Shown: one piece after another, positions 46,808-55,408 of the stretch
How the letters are laid out: the number at the start of each line of letters is the position of its first letter
Numbering within the stretch: the first letter of the stretch is position 1
Assembly (NCBI GenBank): GCA_000335735.1
Contig: AMYY01000003.1
Coordinates: 62,001 to 126,000 of the forward strand
DNA: 64,000 nt
Direction of reading: 5' to 3'
Source of the DNA: an alpha proteobacterium L41A
Lineage (GTDB): Bacteria; Pseudomonadota; Alphaproteobacteria; Caulobacterales; Caulobacteraceae
Translations under genes and position numbers: made by a program
Notes under the pieces: generated by a model
Databases searched by the model: none
The model's input: the letters and a program-made list of their open reading frames with translations, nothing else
Told to the model about the DNA's origin: nothing

Positions 46808-46851
46808 CGGTCGTGACCGTTCAAGCTGCGACTTCAACGCGGCGGGGGCGG

Positions 46852-48273
46852 ATGACGAGAGCTTTCGACGAAATGAATGGCGGCGGATCGGGTGCGATCC
46901 GCGACAGCTACAAGACGCTGGCGGCATGGCTGGAAAACGCGCCGGCCGATCTGCTGCAAGCGCGCTCGCGCCAGGCGGAGCTGTTCTTCCGCCGAATGGG
47001 TGTGACCTTCGCTGTCTATGGCGACGAGGAATCCAATGAGCGGCTGATCCCTTTCGATGTCGTGCCGCGCATCATCGGCGCGGACGAGTGGGGTGGTCTG
47101 GAAAAGGGGCTGAAGCAGCGGGTCACCGCCATCAACGCCTTTCTGAAAGACATCTATGGCCCGCAGGACTGCATCAAGGCGGGCATCGTCCCGGCTGATC
47201 TGATCCTGACCAATCCGCATTATCGGCCGGAGATGCAGGGCCGTCGTCCACCAGGCGATGTCTGGTGTCACATCTCGGGCGTCGATCTGGTGCGCACGGG
47301 CGAGGACGGCTTCTACGTCCTCGAAGACAACTGCCGCACGCCGTCGGGCGTCTCCTACATGCTGGAGAACCGCGAGATGATGATGCGGCTGTTCCCCGAC
47401 CTGTTCGCGGAACACGCCGTGCGGCCCGTCGAAATCTACACCGACATGCTGTTGCGCTCGTTGCAGGCGTCCGCGCCGGCAGGGGCGGGGGCGGACCCGA
47501 CGATCGTCGTGCTGACGCCCGGCCCCTTCAACTCGGCCTACTACGAGCACAGCTTCCTGGCCGACAAGCTGGGCGTCGAACTGGTTCAAGGCACGGACCT
47601 GTTCGTCAATGACGACACGGTCTTCATGCGCACGACCGAGGGGCCCAAGCGCGTCGATGTCATCTATCGCCGTATCGACGACGACTTCCTCGATCCCCTG
47701 ACCTTCATGCCCAACTCCACCATCGGGGTGCCGGGGTTGATGTCGGCCTATTTCGCTGGACGGGTGACCCTGGCCAATGCGGTCGGGACGGGCGTGGCCG
47801 ATGACAAGGCCGTCTACACCTACATGCCCGAGATCATCCGCTTCTTCACGGGCGAGGATGCGATCCTGCAAAACGTGCCGACCTGGCGCTGTCGCGAGCC
47901 GGACGCCCTGAAGGAAGTGCTGGATAAGCTGCCGGAACTGGTGGTCAAGGAAGTCGGCGGATCGGGCGGCTACGGCATGCTGGTCGGGCCGACCTCGACC
48001 AAGGCCGAGATCGAGGATTTCCGCGCCAAGCTGATCGCCGATCCCGACGACTTCATCGCCCAGCCGACGCTGAGCCTGTCGACGGCCCCGACGCTGAACG
48101 GCGGCGCCCTGTCGCCCCGCCACGTCGATCTCAGGCCGTTCGTGCTGTCCAGCCCGGCGGGCGTGCGCGTCGCGCCCGGCGGCTTGACGCGGGTGGCGCT
48201 GAAGGAAGGGTCGCTGGTGGTGAACTCCAGCCAGGGCGGCGGAACCAAGGACACCTGGGTGCTGGACAACTGA
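46852..48273 (+). CDS. Circularly permuted ATP-grasp protein
   Basis: The protein has 473 residues. Conserved segments are FRRMGVTFAVYGDEESNERLIPFDVVPRII, GVDLVRTGEDGFYVLEDNCRTPSGVSYMLENR and VVKEVGGSGGYGMLVGP. They match the circularly permuted ATP-grasp (CP_ATPgrasp) family, predicted amide or peptide ligases. It is the first gene of a four-gene set with alpha-E, transglutaminase and Anbu genes. That association is known from comparative genomics and proposed to make and process a peptide tag or small peptide. The ATG at 46852 has GGCGGGGGCGG upstream. The substrate is unknown. Confidence 0.92.
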   Translation: MTRAFDEMNGGGSGAIRDSYKTLAAWLENAPADLLQARSRQAELFFRRMGVTFAVYGDEESNERLIPFDVVPRIIGADEWGGLEKGLKQRVTAINAFLKDIYGPQDCIKAGIVPADLILTNPHYRPEMQGRRPPGDVWCHISGVDLVRTGEDGFYVLEDNCRTPSGVSYMLENREMMMRLFPDLFAEHAVRPVEIYTDMLLRSLQASAPAGAGADPTIVVLTPGPFNSAYYEHSFLADKLGVELVQGTDLFVNDDTVFMRTTEGPKRVDVIYRRIDDDFLDPLTFMPNSTIGVPGLMSAYFAGRVTLANAVGTGVADDKAVYTYMPEIIRFFTGEDAILQNVPTWRCREPDALKEVLDKLPELVVKEVGGSGGYGMLVGPTSTKAEIEDFRAKLIADPDDFIAQPTLSLSTAPTLNGGALSPRHVDLRPFVLSSPAGVRVAPGGLTRVALKEGSLVVNSSQGGGTKDTWVLDN

Positions 48274-49211
48274 TGCTTTCACGCACCGCAGACAGCCTCT
48301 ACTGGACCGGCCGCTATATGGAGCGGGCGGACTTCCTCGCCCGCATTCTGGAGGCTGCGATCCGTCTCGCCGCCCTGCCGGCCAAGGATCAGGCCGCCGT
48401 CACCGCCTGGGCCGGGGCCATCGCCTCGTCGGGGGTAAAGGCGGGCTTCGACGCGACCGGACGCACCGTGTCGGAAAAGTCCGTGCGGGAATATCTGGCC
48501 TTCGGCTTCGACAATCCGACCTCGATCAAGGCCTGCATCAACAAGGCGCGGACCAATGCGCGCTCGGTGCGCACCGCCCTGACCATCGAACTGTGGGAGG
48601 CGATCAACGGCGCCTGGAACGGTCTGAACGAGCTGGGCGAACCGACCAAGCGCGACGACTTCACCAACTTCCTCGACTTCGTGAAATCGACGTCCCTGGC
48701 GGTCGAAGGCGCCTCGTCGCGAACCATGCTCAGGAACGACGCCTACTGGTTCCTGCGGCTGGGCATGGCGATCGAGCGGGCCGACAACACCGCACGCTTG
48801 CTGGACGTGAAATATCACCTGCTGCTGCCGCCCGGCGAACGGGTCGGGGGGCAGTTGGACTATTTCCAGTGGACGACGCTGCTGCGCGAGGTTTCGGCCC
48901 TGACCGCCTATCGCTGGGTTTACCGCGAAAGCGTGCGGCCCTGGCTGGTGGCGGACCTCTTGGTGCTGAACCGCCAGATGCCGCGCTCGCTCGCCTCGTG
49001 CCAGGGCATGATCGTCAGCTATCTGGAGAAGTTGGCGACTGATTACGGAAGACGCGGACCGGCGCAGCGACTGGCCTCCAATCGCCTCAGCCAGTTCAAC
49101 GAGGCCAAGATCGAGGACATCTTCCAGTCCGGCCTGCACGAATATATTCAGGGCTTTTTGAACGAGAACAACGCCTTGGCCGCGGCCGTCCACGAACAGT
49201 ATCTGGTCTGA
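48273..49211 (+). CDS. Alpha-E domain protein
   Basis: This 312-residue all-helical protein starts LSRTADSLYWTGRYMERADFLARILE, the hallmark of the alpha-E family. It also contains LRNDAYWFLRLGMAIERADNTARLLDVKY. The E-R-A-D motifs occur in both halves. Alpha-E proteins nearly always accompany the permuted ATP-grasp protein, and its ATG shares one base with that gene's stop here. Biochemical function is unproven. Confidence 0.92.
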   Translation: MLSRTADSLYWTGRYMERADFLARILEAAIRLAALPAKDQAAVTAWAGAIASSGVKAGFDATGRTVSEKSVREYLAFGFDNPTSIKACINKARTNARSVRTALTIELWEAINGAWNGLNELGEPTKRDDFTNFLDFVKSTSLAVEGASSRTMLRNDAYWFLRLGMAIERADNTARLLDVKYHLLLPPGERVGGQLDYFQWTTLLREVSALTAYRWVYRESVRPWLVADLLVLNRQMPRSLASCQGMIVSYLEKLATDYGRRGPAQRLASNRLSQFNEAKIEDIFQSGLHEYIQGFLNENNALAAAVHEQYLV

Positions 49212-49213
49212 CC

Positions 49214-50056
49214 ATGCGGATCCGGATCGATCACTCCACCCGCTACGCCTACGCCCGGCCCGCGCGCTTCATCGTCCAGATGCTGCGACTGACGCCCAAG
49301 TCGTGCGAAAGCCAGCAAGTTCGCGACTGGCGCATCGAAACCGATGTGGACGCCCGGCTGCGGCGCAGCGAGGACGCCTTCGGCAACATCGTTCACAGCC
49401 TCTATACCGAGCGGCCGACCGACGCCCTGACCATCCGCGTCACCGGCGAAGTCTCGACCGTCGAGACGGGCGGCGTCGTGAAGGGCCAGGCCGAGCGGCT
49501 GTCCCCCTTGGTCTATCTGCGTGAAACCCCGATGACGAAGGCCGACGCCGGCATCGTCGATTTCGCCCGCTCTATCCCAGAGGGCGCGACGCTGAGCCGG
49601 ATGCACCGGTTGATGAGCGCGCTGAAGGATACGGTGGCGTTCGAGGTCGGCTCGACCTCCGCCTCCCACACCGCCGCCGACGCCTTCGCCCAGAAACGCG
49701 GCGTCTGTCAGGACCATTCGCAGATCTTCATCTCGGCCGCGCGCCTGCTGGGCGTGCCGGCCCGCTATGTTTCGGGCCATCTCAGCCGTCAGGATGGACG
49801 CCACGATCAGGACGCCGCCCATGCCTGGGCCGAGGCCTGGGTCGAGAATCTGGGCTGGGTCGGGTTTGATCCGGCCAACGGGATCTGTCCCACCGAACAC
49901 TATGTCCGGGTCGCGGTCGGCCTCGACGCACGCGGCGCCACCCCGATCCGGGGCACGAGCTATGGCGGCGGCCAGGAGCAACTGACCGTCGCCCTGAATG
50001 TGCGGCCGGTGCAACAGAGCCAGCAACAACTGCAATCCAGCGGATGGCCCCGATAG
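49214..50056 (+). CDS. Transglutaminase-like cysteine protease
   Basis: This 280-residue protein has an N-terminal beta domain (RIRIDHSTRYAYARPARFIVQMLRLTP) and a transglutaminase core. The core's catalytic triad is visible as Cys in RGVCQDHSQIF, His in DAAHAWAEAWV and Asp in VGFDPANG. Bacterial members are usually peptidases or amidases rather than crosslinkers. It starts two bases after the alpha-E stop. No signal peptide is visible, so it acts in the cytoplasm, possibly on the ATP-grasp product. Confidence 0.93.
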   Translation: MRIRIDHSTRYAYARPARFIVQMLRLTPKSCESQQVRDWRIETDVDARLRRSEDAFGNIVHSLYTERPTDALTIRVTGEVSTVETGGVVKGQAERLSPLVYLRETPMTKADAGIVDFARSIPEGATLSRMHRLMSALKDTVAFEVGSTSASHTAADAFAQKRGVCQDHSQIFISAARLLGVPARYVSGHLSRQDGRHDQDAAHAWAEAWVENLGWVGFDPANGICPTEHYVRVAVGLDARGATPIRGTSYGGGQEQLTVALNVRPVQQSQQQLQSSGWPR

Positions 50057-50117
50057 GCATGGCGCGCGAATCTGTTAGCGTCTGGGGATTCGCAACGCGG
50101 GGAGCGAATAGAGCGAA

Positions 50118-50903
50118 GTGACCTATTGCGTAGGCATGCTGGTGGACGACGGGTTGGCGATGATCGCCGACACGCGCACCAATGCGGGCGTGGACAACAT
50201 CTCGTCCTATCGCAAACTGCACATCTACCAGTCGCCGGGCGAGCGGATCCTGGCGGTTGCGACGGCGGGCAATCTGTCGGTCACCCAGACGGCGCTGGCC
50301 ATGGTCGCAGCCGGGGTCAAACTGCCGGACTCCACCGAACTTGAGACGCTCCAGACCGCCCCGACCCTGTTCCGTGCCGCCCAGTTGCTGGGTCACGCTA
50401 TGGCCAGCGTGCGCGCCAGCATCAATACGCCGCCGACGCCGACGGCCGACGGGTTGAACGTCACCGCCTCCATGCTGCTGGGCGGTCAGATCGCCGGCGG
50501 CAAGATGGGACTGTATCTGATCTACGGGCAGGGCAACTTCATCGAGTGCGGGCCCGACACGCCCTATCTGCAGATCGGCGAGCTGAAATACGGCAAACCC
50601 ATTCTGGACCGCGCCCTGCACAGCTCCACCTCCCTGTCCGAGGCGGTGAAGCTGGGGCTGATCTCGTTCGATTCGACCATCCGCTCCAACATCGCCGTCG
50701 GCCCGCCGCTGGACTTGATCGTGATGAAGCGCGACCAGCTGATGGGCACGGCGCGCCGCATTGAGGCGGATGATCCCTATTTCCGCGATCTGGGCCGGCG
50801 TTGGTCCGAAGCCCTAGCCGCCGCCCACCGCGCCATGCCCGATCCGACCTGGCTGGATCTCGACACGTCGGCGCCTCAGAGGAGCATCAGCGCCGTCGGC
50901 TAA
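50118..50903 (+). CDS. Anbu (ancestral beta-subunit) proteasome-type peptidase
   Basis: This 261-residue Ntn-hydrolase is related to HslV and proteasome beta subunits. After Met comes TYCVGMLVDDGLAMIADTRTNAG, making Thr2 the predicted N-terminal nucleophile; Asp and Lys partners lie in IADTRTN and SYRKLH. GQIAGGKMGLYLIYGQGNFI and SNIAVGPPLDLIVM also match Anbu. It starts with GTG at 50118. A 61-base gap to the transglutaminase gene holds a short GCGAATC/GATTCGC inverted repeat. Confidence 0.92.
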   Translation: MTYCVGMLVDDGLAMIADTRTNAGVDNISSYRKLHIYQSPGERILAVATAGNLSVTQTALAMVAAGVKLPDSTELETLQTAPTLFRAAQLLGHAMASVRASINTPPTPTADGLNVTASMLLGGQIAGGKMGLYLIYGQGNFIECGPDTPYLQIGELKYGKPILDRALHSSTSLSEAVKLGLISFDSTIRSNIAVGPPLDLIVMKRDQLMGTARRIEADDPYFRDLGRRWSEALAAAHRAMPDPTWLDLDTSAPQRSISAVG

Positions 50904-50908
50904 TTAAG

Positions 50909-50927
50909 ATTGCGATTTGTTCGCAAT
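50909..50927. promoter_or_regulatory. Palindrome TTGCGA-N5-TCGCAA, site 1 (iron-type operator candidate)
   Basis: Perfect palindrome with arms ATTGCGA and TCGCAAT around TTTGT, 72 bases upstream of the siderophore receptor start. The same pattern recurs 47 bases further on and, with one change, before the PepSY gene. Its place beside iron-uptake genes suggests Fur or another iron regulator; this is inference. Confidence 0.6.
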
Positions 50928-50956
50928 TGTCTTGCGACTTCCTGTGGAGCTGGTTA

Positions 50957-50973
50957 TTGCGAGCGCATCGCAA
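50957..50973. promoter_or_regulatory. Palindrome TTGCGA-N5-TCGCAA, site 2
   Basis: TTGCGA-GCGCA-TCGCAA, 26 bases upstream of the receptor ATG. It is bracketed by a further 10-base inverted repeat, GTCTTGCGAC (50929-50938) and GTCGCAAGAC (50988-50997), so the promoter region holds six TTGCGA half-sites. Confidence 0.6.
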
Positions 50974-50998
50974 AATCAGACCAAAAGGTCGCAAGACT

Positions 50999-53368
50999 AT
51001 GTCCGAATCCCGCGCCGCCGCGCTCCGCTCGCTTCTGTTCGCCTCCAGCGCCGCCGGCATGCTGGTCGCCGCCCCCGCCATCGCTGCTGACGTGACCGCC
51101 GAGGACGGCGTGGTCGTCACGGCTGATCAGTCCCAGCCCGCCAATCTGGGCACGATCGACGTCAACGGTCGGTTCAAGAAGCCGGCCCCCGTCAGTCCCG
51201 AGTTCGTCGCGCCCCTGGTGGACACGCCGCGCGCCGTGACGGTGATTCCCCAGGCCATCATCGAACAGACCTCGGCCTCGTCCTTGCAGGACCTGCTGTC
51301 CAACTCCCCCGGCATCACCTTCGGGGCAGGCGAGGGCGGTCAGCCCCTGGCCGATCGTCCCTTCATCCGGGGCCAGTCCTCGGGCAACAACATCTTCGTG
51401 GACGGCATCCGCGACACGGGCGGCCAGCAACGCGAGGTCTTCAACCTGGAACAGGTCGAGGTGATCAAGGGGCCGGACGCCGTCTATTCGGGACGCGGTT
51501 CGGGCGGCGGCAGCATCAACCTGGCCTCCAAATCGCCCAAGCTGAACGCCTTCACCAATGTCAGCGCGGGCGCGGGCACCGACGGCTATCTGCGCGGGAC
51601 GGTCGATGCGAACCTGCCGCTGGGCGAGACCGCCGCGCTGCGCATCAACCTGATGGGCGCCCAGGGCGACGTGCCCGGCCGCGACGCCGTCGACTACGAC
51701 AAATGGGGCCTGGGCCTCAGCCTGGGCGCCGGCCTGGGCACGCCGTCGTCGATGATGTTCAGCTACTACCACCTGACCAGCGACCAGATGCCCGACTACG
51801 GCATTCCGTTGTTCACTAAGATCCAGTCGCGCACGACCGACAGCGGCGTTCTGGATGTGCCCTATGACAGCTTCTATGGGCTGAAGGCGCGCGACTACCT
51901 GACCAATGAGGTGGATACCTTCACCTTCAAGGCCGAGCATCGCCTCAACGACTTCGCCACGATCCGCAACGTCAGCCGCTATTCGCAGACGCTGAACGAC
52001 TATATCGTCACCAACCCCGGCGACGGCGGCTATGTCGGACGGGCGGCGGACGGGACTTACTGGATGAAGCGGGGCACCAAGACTCGTTGGAACCCAGTCA
52101 CCACCCTGGCCAATGTGACGGACGTGTTCGGCCAGTTCGCCACCGGTTCGATCAAGCACAGCTATGACGTCGGCGTGGAGCTGTCGCGCGAGCACAACAA
52201 GAACGCCTCCTATTCGACCTACACCACCTCCGGCTCGGCCTGTCCGACCGGTCTGACGCCGGTGTCGGGGACTTATCCAACCGCCACAGGCGCCTCGGGC
52301 GCCGGCGACTGCACCCCGGTCTATAACCCAAACCCCGACGACACCTGGACCGGCGTGATCAATCGCGGCCCCACCAGTTCCAACACGACCGAGGCCATCG
52401 GCGTTTATGCGAACGACAGCATCACTCTGACCGAGCGACTGATCCTGAACCTGGGCGTTCGCTGGGACCAGTATTCGGTCAAGGGCGTCAATGCCGTTTT
52501 GGGTTCGCCTTCGTCCACGGCTGGCGTCTGGAATGTCACGGGCTACACCGCCGTTCCGGAACAGACCTGGGAGTTCACCAACTATCAGGTCGGTCTGGTG
52601 TTCAAGCCGACGCAGGGCAGCAGCGTCTATGCGTCCTGGTCCACCTCTTCGACGCCGCCGACCATTTCGGCGGGCGACCAGAACGCCTCGGGCGGCACGG
52701 GCACGGTCGATGGCGTCGCCAACACCGTTCTGGAGCCGGAAGACACCGAAAGCTTCGAGATCGGCGCCAAGGCCAATGTCTTGAACGACCGTCTCGCCCT
52801 GTCGGCGGCCGCCTTCCACCTGACGCGCAAGAACGCCCTGATCCTGGTTGAGCCCAACATCTTCCGTCAGGAAGGCGAGGCCGAGGTGAACGGGTTCGAG
52901 TTCGGCGTGTCGGGCAGCATCACGCCGAAGTGGACCGTGTTCGGCGGCTATACCTACATGGACTCCGAACTGACCAAGGCGGCCGTTGTCGTGTCGGGCA
53001 CGCCGCCGATCGCCATCGTCAATCCGCTGCAAGGCCTGCCGCTGGCCAATACGCCCAAGCATAGCGCCAGCCTGTTCACCACCTATCGCGTCCTGCCCCG
53101 GCTGACGGTCGGCGGCGGCGTCTACTACACATCCAAATCTCTGGGCGGGAACCAAGGCGGCGCGGGCGGCGGGAACAACCGCATCTATGCGCCCGAATGG
53201 ACCCGCGTGGACGCCTTCGCCGCCTATGATCTGACGGACCGCGCGACGCTTCAACTGAACGTCAAGAATGCGACGGACGAGGAATACATCATGCGTACGA
53301 ACGGCGTTCACCATGCCGATCCGGCCGCAGGGCGTCAGGCTATTCTGGCCCTGAACCTGCGCTTCTAA
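50999..53368 (+). CDS. TonB-dependent siderophore receptor (Fiu-like)
   Basis: This 789-residue outer-membrane receptor is probably for a ferric catecholate siderophore. The ATG at 50999 opens a signal peptide ending around AAPAIAA. The plug has VDTPRAVTVIPQAIIEQTSASSLQDLLSNSPGITFGAGEGG, FIRGQSSGNNIFVDGIRD and EQVEVIKGPDAVYSGRGSGGGSINL, the siderophore-receptor form. The barrel ends in ILALNLRF. The neighbour is a PiuC/YbiX-type hydroxylase, a pairing typical of Fiu-like receptors. The upstream frame extension is rejected because it runs through the operator region. Confidence 0.93.
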   Translation: MSESRAAALRSLLFASSAAGMLVAAPAIAADVTAEDGVVVTADQSQPANLGTIDVNGRFKKPAPVSPEFVAPLVDTPRAVTVIPQAIIEQTSASSLQDLLSNSPGITFGAGEGGQPLADRPFIRGQSSGNNIFVDGIRDTGGQQREVFNLEQVEVIKGPDAVYSGRGSGGGSINLASKSPKLNAFTNVSAGAGTDGYLRGTVDANLPLGETAALRINLMGAQGDVPGRDAVDYDKWGLGLSLGAGLGTPSSMMFSYYHLTSDQMPDYGIPLFTKIQSRTTDSGVLDVPYDSFYGLKARDYLTNEVDTFTFKAEHRLNDFATIRNVSRYSQTLNDYIVTNPGDGGYVGRAADGTYWMKRGTKTRWNPVTTLANVTDVFGQFATGSIKHSYDVGVELSREHNKNASYSTYTTSGSACPTGLTPVSGTYPTATGASGAGDCTPVYNPNPDDTWTGVINRGPTSSNTTEAIGVYANDSITLTERLILNLGVRWDQYSVKGVNAVLGSPSSTAGVWNVTGYTAVPEQTWEFTNYQVGLVFKPTQGSSVYASWSTSSTPPTISAGDQNASGGTGTVDGVANTVLEPEDTESFEIGAKANVLNDRLALSAAAFHLTRKNALILVEPNIFRQEGEAEVNGFEFGVSGSITPKWTVFGGYTYMDSELTKAAVVVSGTPPIAIVNPLQGLPLANTPKHSASLFTTYRVLPRLTVGGGVYYTSKSLGGNQGGAGGGNNRIYAPEWTRVDAFAAYDLTDRATLQLNVKNATDEEYIMRTNGVHHADPAAGRQAILALNLRF

Positions 53369-53392
53369 AGGCTCTCACCCCAGCCTATTCTG

Positions 53393-53427
53393 ACGGCCCC
53401 GTCCTTCCGGCGGGGCCGTTGTCGTTT
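53393..53427 (+). terminator. Hairpin after the siderophore receptor
   Basis: A perfect 9-bp stem (ACGGCCCCG / CGGGGCCGT) has a 9-base loop and is followed by the T-rich TGTCGTTT. It ends about 15 bases before the hydroxylase gene, so it may reduce rather than abolish read-through. Confidence 0.6.
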
Positions 53428-53441
53428 CTGAGAGGCCCGCC

Positions 53442-54128
53442 GTGCTGCTGCAGATTCCTGAAGTCTTCTCCAAGGCCGAAGTGACGGCGCTGCGTGACAA
53501 GCTCGACGCCGGACCGTGGGCGGACGGCAACGCCACCTCCGGCCATCAATCGGCGATGGCGAAGAAGAACCTGCAACTGCCCGAAGAGTCGGACGTGGCG
53601 AAGGAGGTCTCGGCCTTGGTGGTCCAGGCGCTGAACGCCAATCCGATGTTTGTGGCGGCGGCCTTGCCGCACACGATCTTTCCGCCCCTATTCAACCGGT
53701 ACGAGGGAGGGGGTGAATTCGGCCTGCACGTCGACAATGCTATCCGCCAGTCCCGCAATGGCGGGGCGATCCGCATTCGCAGCGACCTCTCGGCGACCTT
53801 GTTCCTGTCCGAGCCCGAGGACTACGACGGCGGCGAACTAATCATCGAGGAGATGTACGGGTCGCAGGCGGTCAAGCTGCCGGCTGGCGATCTGGTCCTC
53901 TATCCCTCCAAGAGCCTTCATCGCGTCACGCCGGTGACACGCGGGGCGCGGGTGTCGTCCTTCATGTGGATGCAGAGCCTGGTCCGCGACGACGCCGATC
54001 GCGAGACCCTTTTCCGTCTGGACATCGCCACCCAGCGCGTGGCGACCGAGAGGGGACCGAAGGATCAGGCGGTGATCGAATTGACCGGCGTCTATCACAA
54101 TCTGCTGCGGCGCTGGACCGAGGTCTGA
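53442..54128 (+). CDS. Fe(II)/2-oxoglutarate-dependent PKHD-type hydroxylase (PiuC/YbiX)
   Basis: This 228-residue dioxygenase has the iron triad His-x-Asp in [11 protein letters not shown] and a distal His in [15 protein letters not shown]; the Arg of RGAR is the 2-oxoglutarate ligand. [20 protein letters not shown] at the start and the C-terminal [15 protein letters not shown] are typical of PiuC/YbiX. Such genes sit beside siderophore receptors and are iron-repressed, but the substrate is unknown. The start is GTG at 53442 with GAGAGG upstream. Confidence 0.92.
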   Translation: MLLQIPEVFSKAEVTALRDKLDAGPWADGNATSGHQSAMAKKNLQLPEESDVAKEVSALVVQALNANPMFVAAALPHTIFPPLFNRYEGGGEFGLHVDNAIRQSRNGGAIRIRSDLSATLFLSEPEDYDGGELIIEEMYGSQAVKLPAGDLVLYPSKSLHRVTPVTRGARVSSFMWMQSLVRDDADRETLFRLDIATQRVATERGPKDQAVIELTGVYHNLLRRWTEV

Positions 54129-54160
54129 CGCCCAAGGCATCACAACGCCGCTAAATGCTA

Positions 54161-54177
54161 TTGCAACCCGTTCGCAA
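54161..54177. promoter_or_regulatory. Palindrome TTGCAA-N5-TCGCAA, site 3
   Basis: This differs from the receptor-promoter sites by one base (TTGCAA instead of TTGCGA) and has the same 5-base spacer. It ends 18 bases before the GTG start of the PepSY gene. It suggests that the redox operon has its own promoter under the regulator that controls the receptor. Confidence 0.5.
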
Positions 54178-54195
54178 CAATGGCACAGCGAGCCC

Positions 54196-54873
54196 GTGAC
54201 CGAGCTCGCCACACAGCGTCAGGCCGAAACCGCAGCCAAGGGCCCGAAACCCAAGGCGGCGCTGAATGGCGCACGGTCGTTCTGGCTGAAACAGCTGCAT
54301 AGCTGGCACTGGATTTCGGCGGCGGTCAGCCTTGTCGGCATGATCCTGTTCGCGGTCACCGGCATCACCCTGAACCATGCGGCCTCCATCCCCGGCGATC
54401 CGGTGACGGTCGAAAAGACCGCGACCCTGCCGGCGCCCCTGTTGCAGCGGCTTGCGAGCTTCCCGCAGGAGACGACCGATCCTGTCCCCGACGCCGTCGC
54501 GCGCTGGGCGGCCGAGGCGCTGAAGGTCGAGATCGCCGGAAAGCCGACCGAGACAACGGCGCAAGAGGTCTATGTCGCCCTGGCCATGCCCGGCGGCGAC
54601 GGATGGGTCACCATCGACCGTTCGACCGGCGAGACCCTGCACGAGAAGACCACGCGCGGCTGGATCGCCTACCTCAACGACCTGCACAAAGGCCGCAACG
54701 CCGGCGTCGTCTGGTTCTGGTTTATCGACGTCTTCGCGGCGGCCTGCGTCATCTTCGCCCTGACGGGGCTGGGTCTGATGCTCCTGCACGCCAAGGGTCG
54801 GCCCTCGACCTGGCCGCTGGCGGCGCTGGGCCTGCTGATCCCCATCGTTATCGCCCTGATCTTCATTCACTGA
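54196..54873 (+). CDS. PepSY-associated membrane protein (candidate transmembrane electron carrier)
   Basis: This 225-residue inner-membrane protein has TM1 near residues 40-60 (SAAVSLVGMILFAVTGITLN) and a periplasmic PepSY-like domain (about 65-165, with QEVYVALAMPGGDGWVTIDRSTGETLHE). Two C-terminal helices follow. Histidines flank the membrane segments (His35, His38, His61, His164, His198, His225) and could bind haem, as proposed for PepSY_TM reductases; ligation is inference. It starts with GTG at 54196 behind a TTGCAA-N5-TCGCAA site and leads a tight run of five genes. Confidence 0.88.
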   Translation: MTELATQRQAETAAKGPKPKAALNGARSFWLKQLHSWHWISAAVSLVGMILFAVTGITLNHAASIPGDPVTVEKTATLPAPLLQRLASFPQETTDPVPDAVARWAAEALKVEIAGKPTETTAQEVYVALAMPGGDGWVTIDRSTGETLHEKTTRGWIAYLNDLHKGRNAGVVWFWFIDVFAAACVIFALTGLGLMLLHAKGRPSTWPLAALGLLIPIVIALIFIH

Positions 54874-54884
54874 CGAGTTTTCCG

Positions 54885-55397
54885 ATGCGCCTTCTTCCCG
54901 TCGTCATCACCACCGTCGGCCTGGCCGCCGCCGCTGCGCCCGCCATGGCCGCCGACCTGACGGTGTCGGTCGAGATTCCCCGCCTGAACACCGCCTCCTA
55001 TCATCGCCCTTATGTCGCGGTGTGGATCGAAAAGCCGGATCAATCGGCCGAGCGCACCCTGGCCGTCTGGTATCAGCAGACCCGCAATAACGAGGGCGAC
55101 GGCAAGGACTGGCTGAAGGATCTGCGCACCTGGTGGCGCAAGGGCGGTCGGGCCATGACGCTGCCGGCCGACGGCGTGTCCGGCGCCACGCGCGCGCCAG
55201 GTCGCCAGACCGTCACCGTACCCGCCGCCCGCCTGCGCAACCTTCAGCCCGGCCAGTACAACATAGTCGTCGAGGCGGCCCGCGAACTGGGCGGGCGCGA
55301 GGTCGTGCGCGTGCCCTTCCGCTGGGGCGCAGCCAACACCGGCGCCGGAACCGGCTCCACCGAACTGGGCGCCGTCCGCGTCGCCGTCTCTCGCTAA
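54885..55397 (+). CDS. DUF2271 periplasmic protein with an ApbE flavinylation motif
   Basis: This protein of 170 residues has a Sec-type signal peptide (residues 1 to about 23) and a DUF2271 domain (DLTVSVEIPRL, RPYVAVWIEKPD, TLAVWYQQ, WLKDLRTWWRKG). Residues 96-102 read D-G-V-S-G-A-T, an exact match to the ApbE target pattern Dgx(s/t)gA(T/S), which makes Thr102 the probable FMN attachment site. It lies 11 bases after the PepSY gene and two genes before apbE. The likely role is a periplasmic flavin electron carrier. Confidence 0.88.
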   Translation: MRLLPVVITTVGLAAAAAPAMAADLTVSVEIPRLNTASYHRPYVAVWIEKPDQSAERTLAVWYQQTRNNEGDGKDWLKDLRTWWRKGGRAMTLPADGVSGATRAPGRQTVTVPAARLRNLQPGQYNIVVEAARELGGREVVRVPFRWGAANTGAGTGSTELGAVRVAVSR

Positions 55398-55408
55398 GGA
55401 TCATGACC

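Noticed and set aside
50954..53314. A 786-residue open frame on the minus strand
   Set aside because: It is antisense to the siderophore receptor, whose signal peptide, plug and barrel motifs are clear. Long antisense frames are expected in GC-rich DNA.
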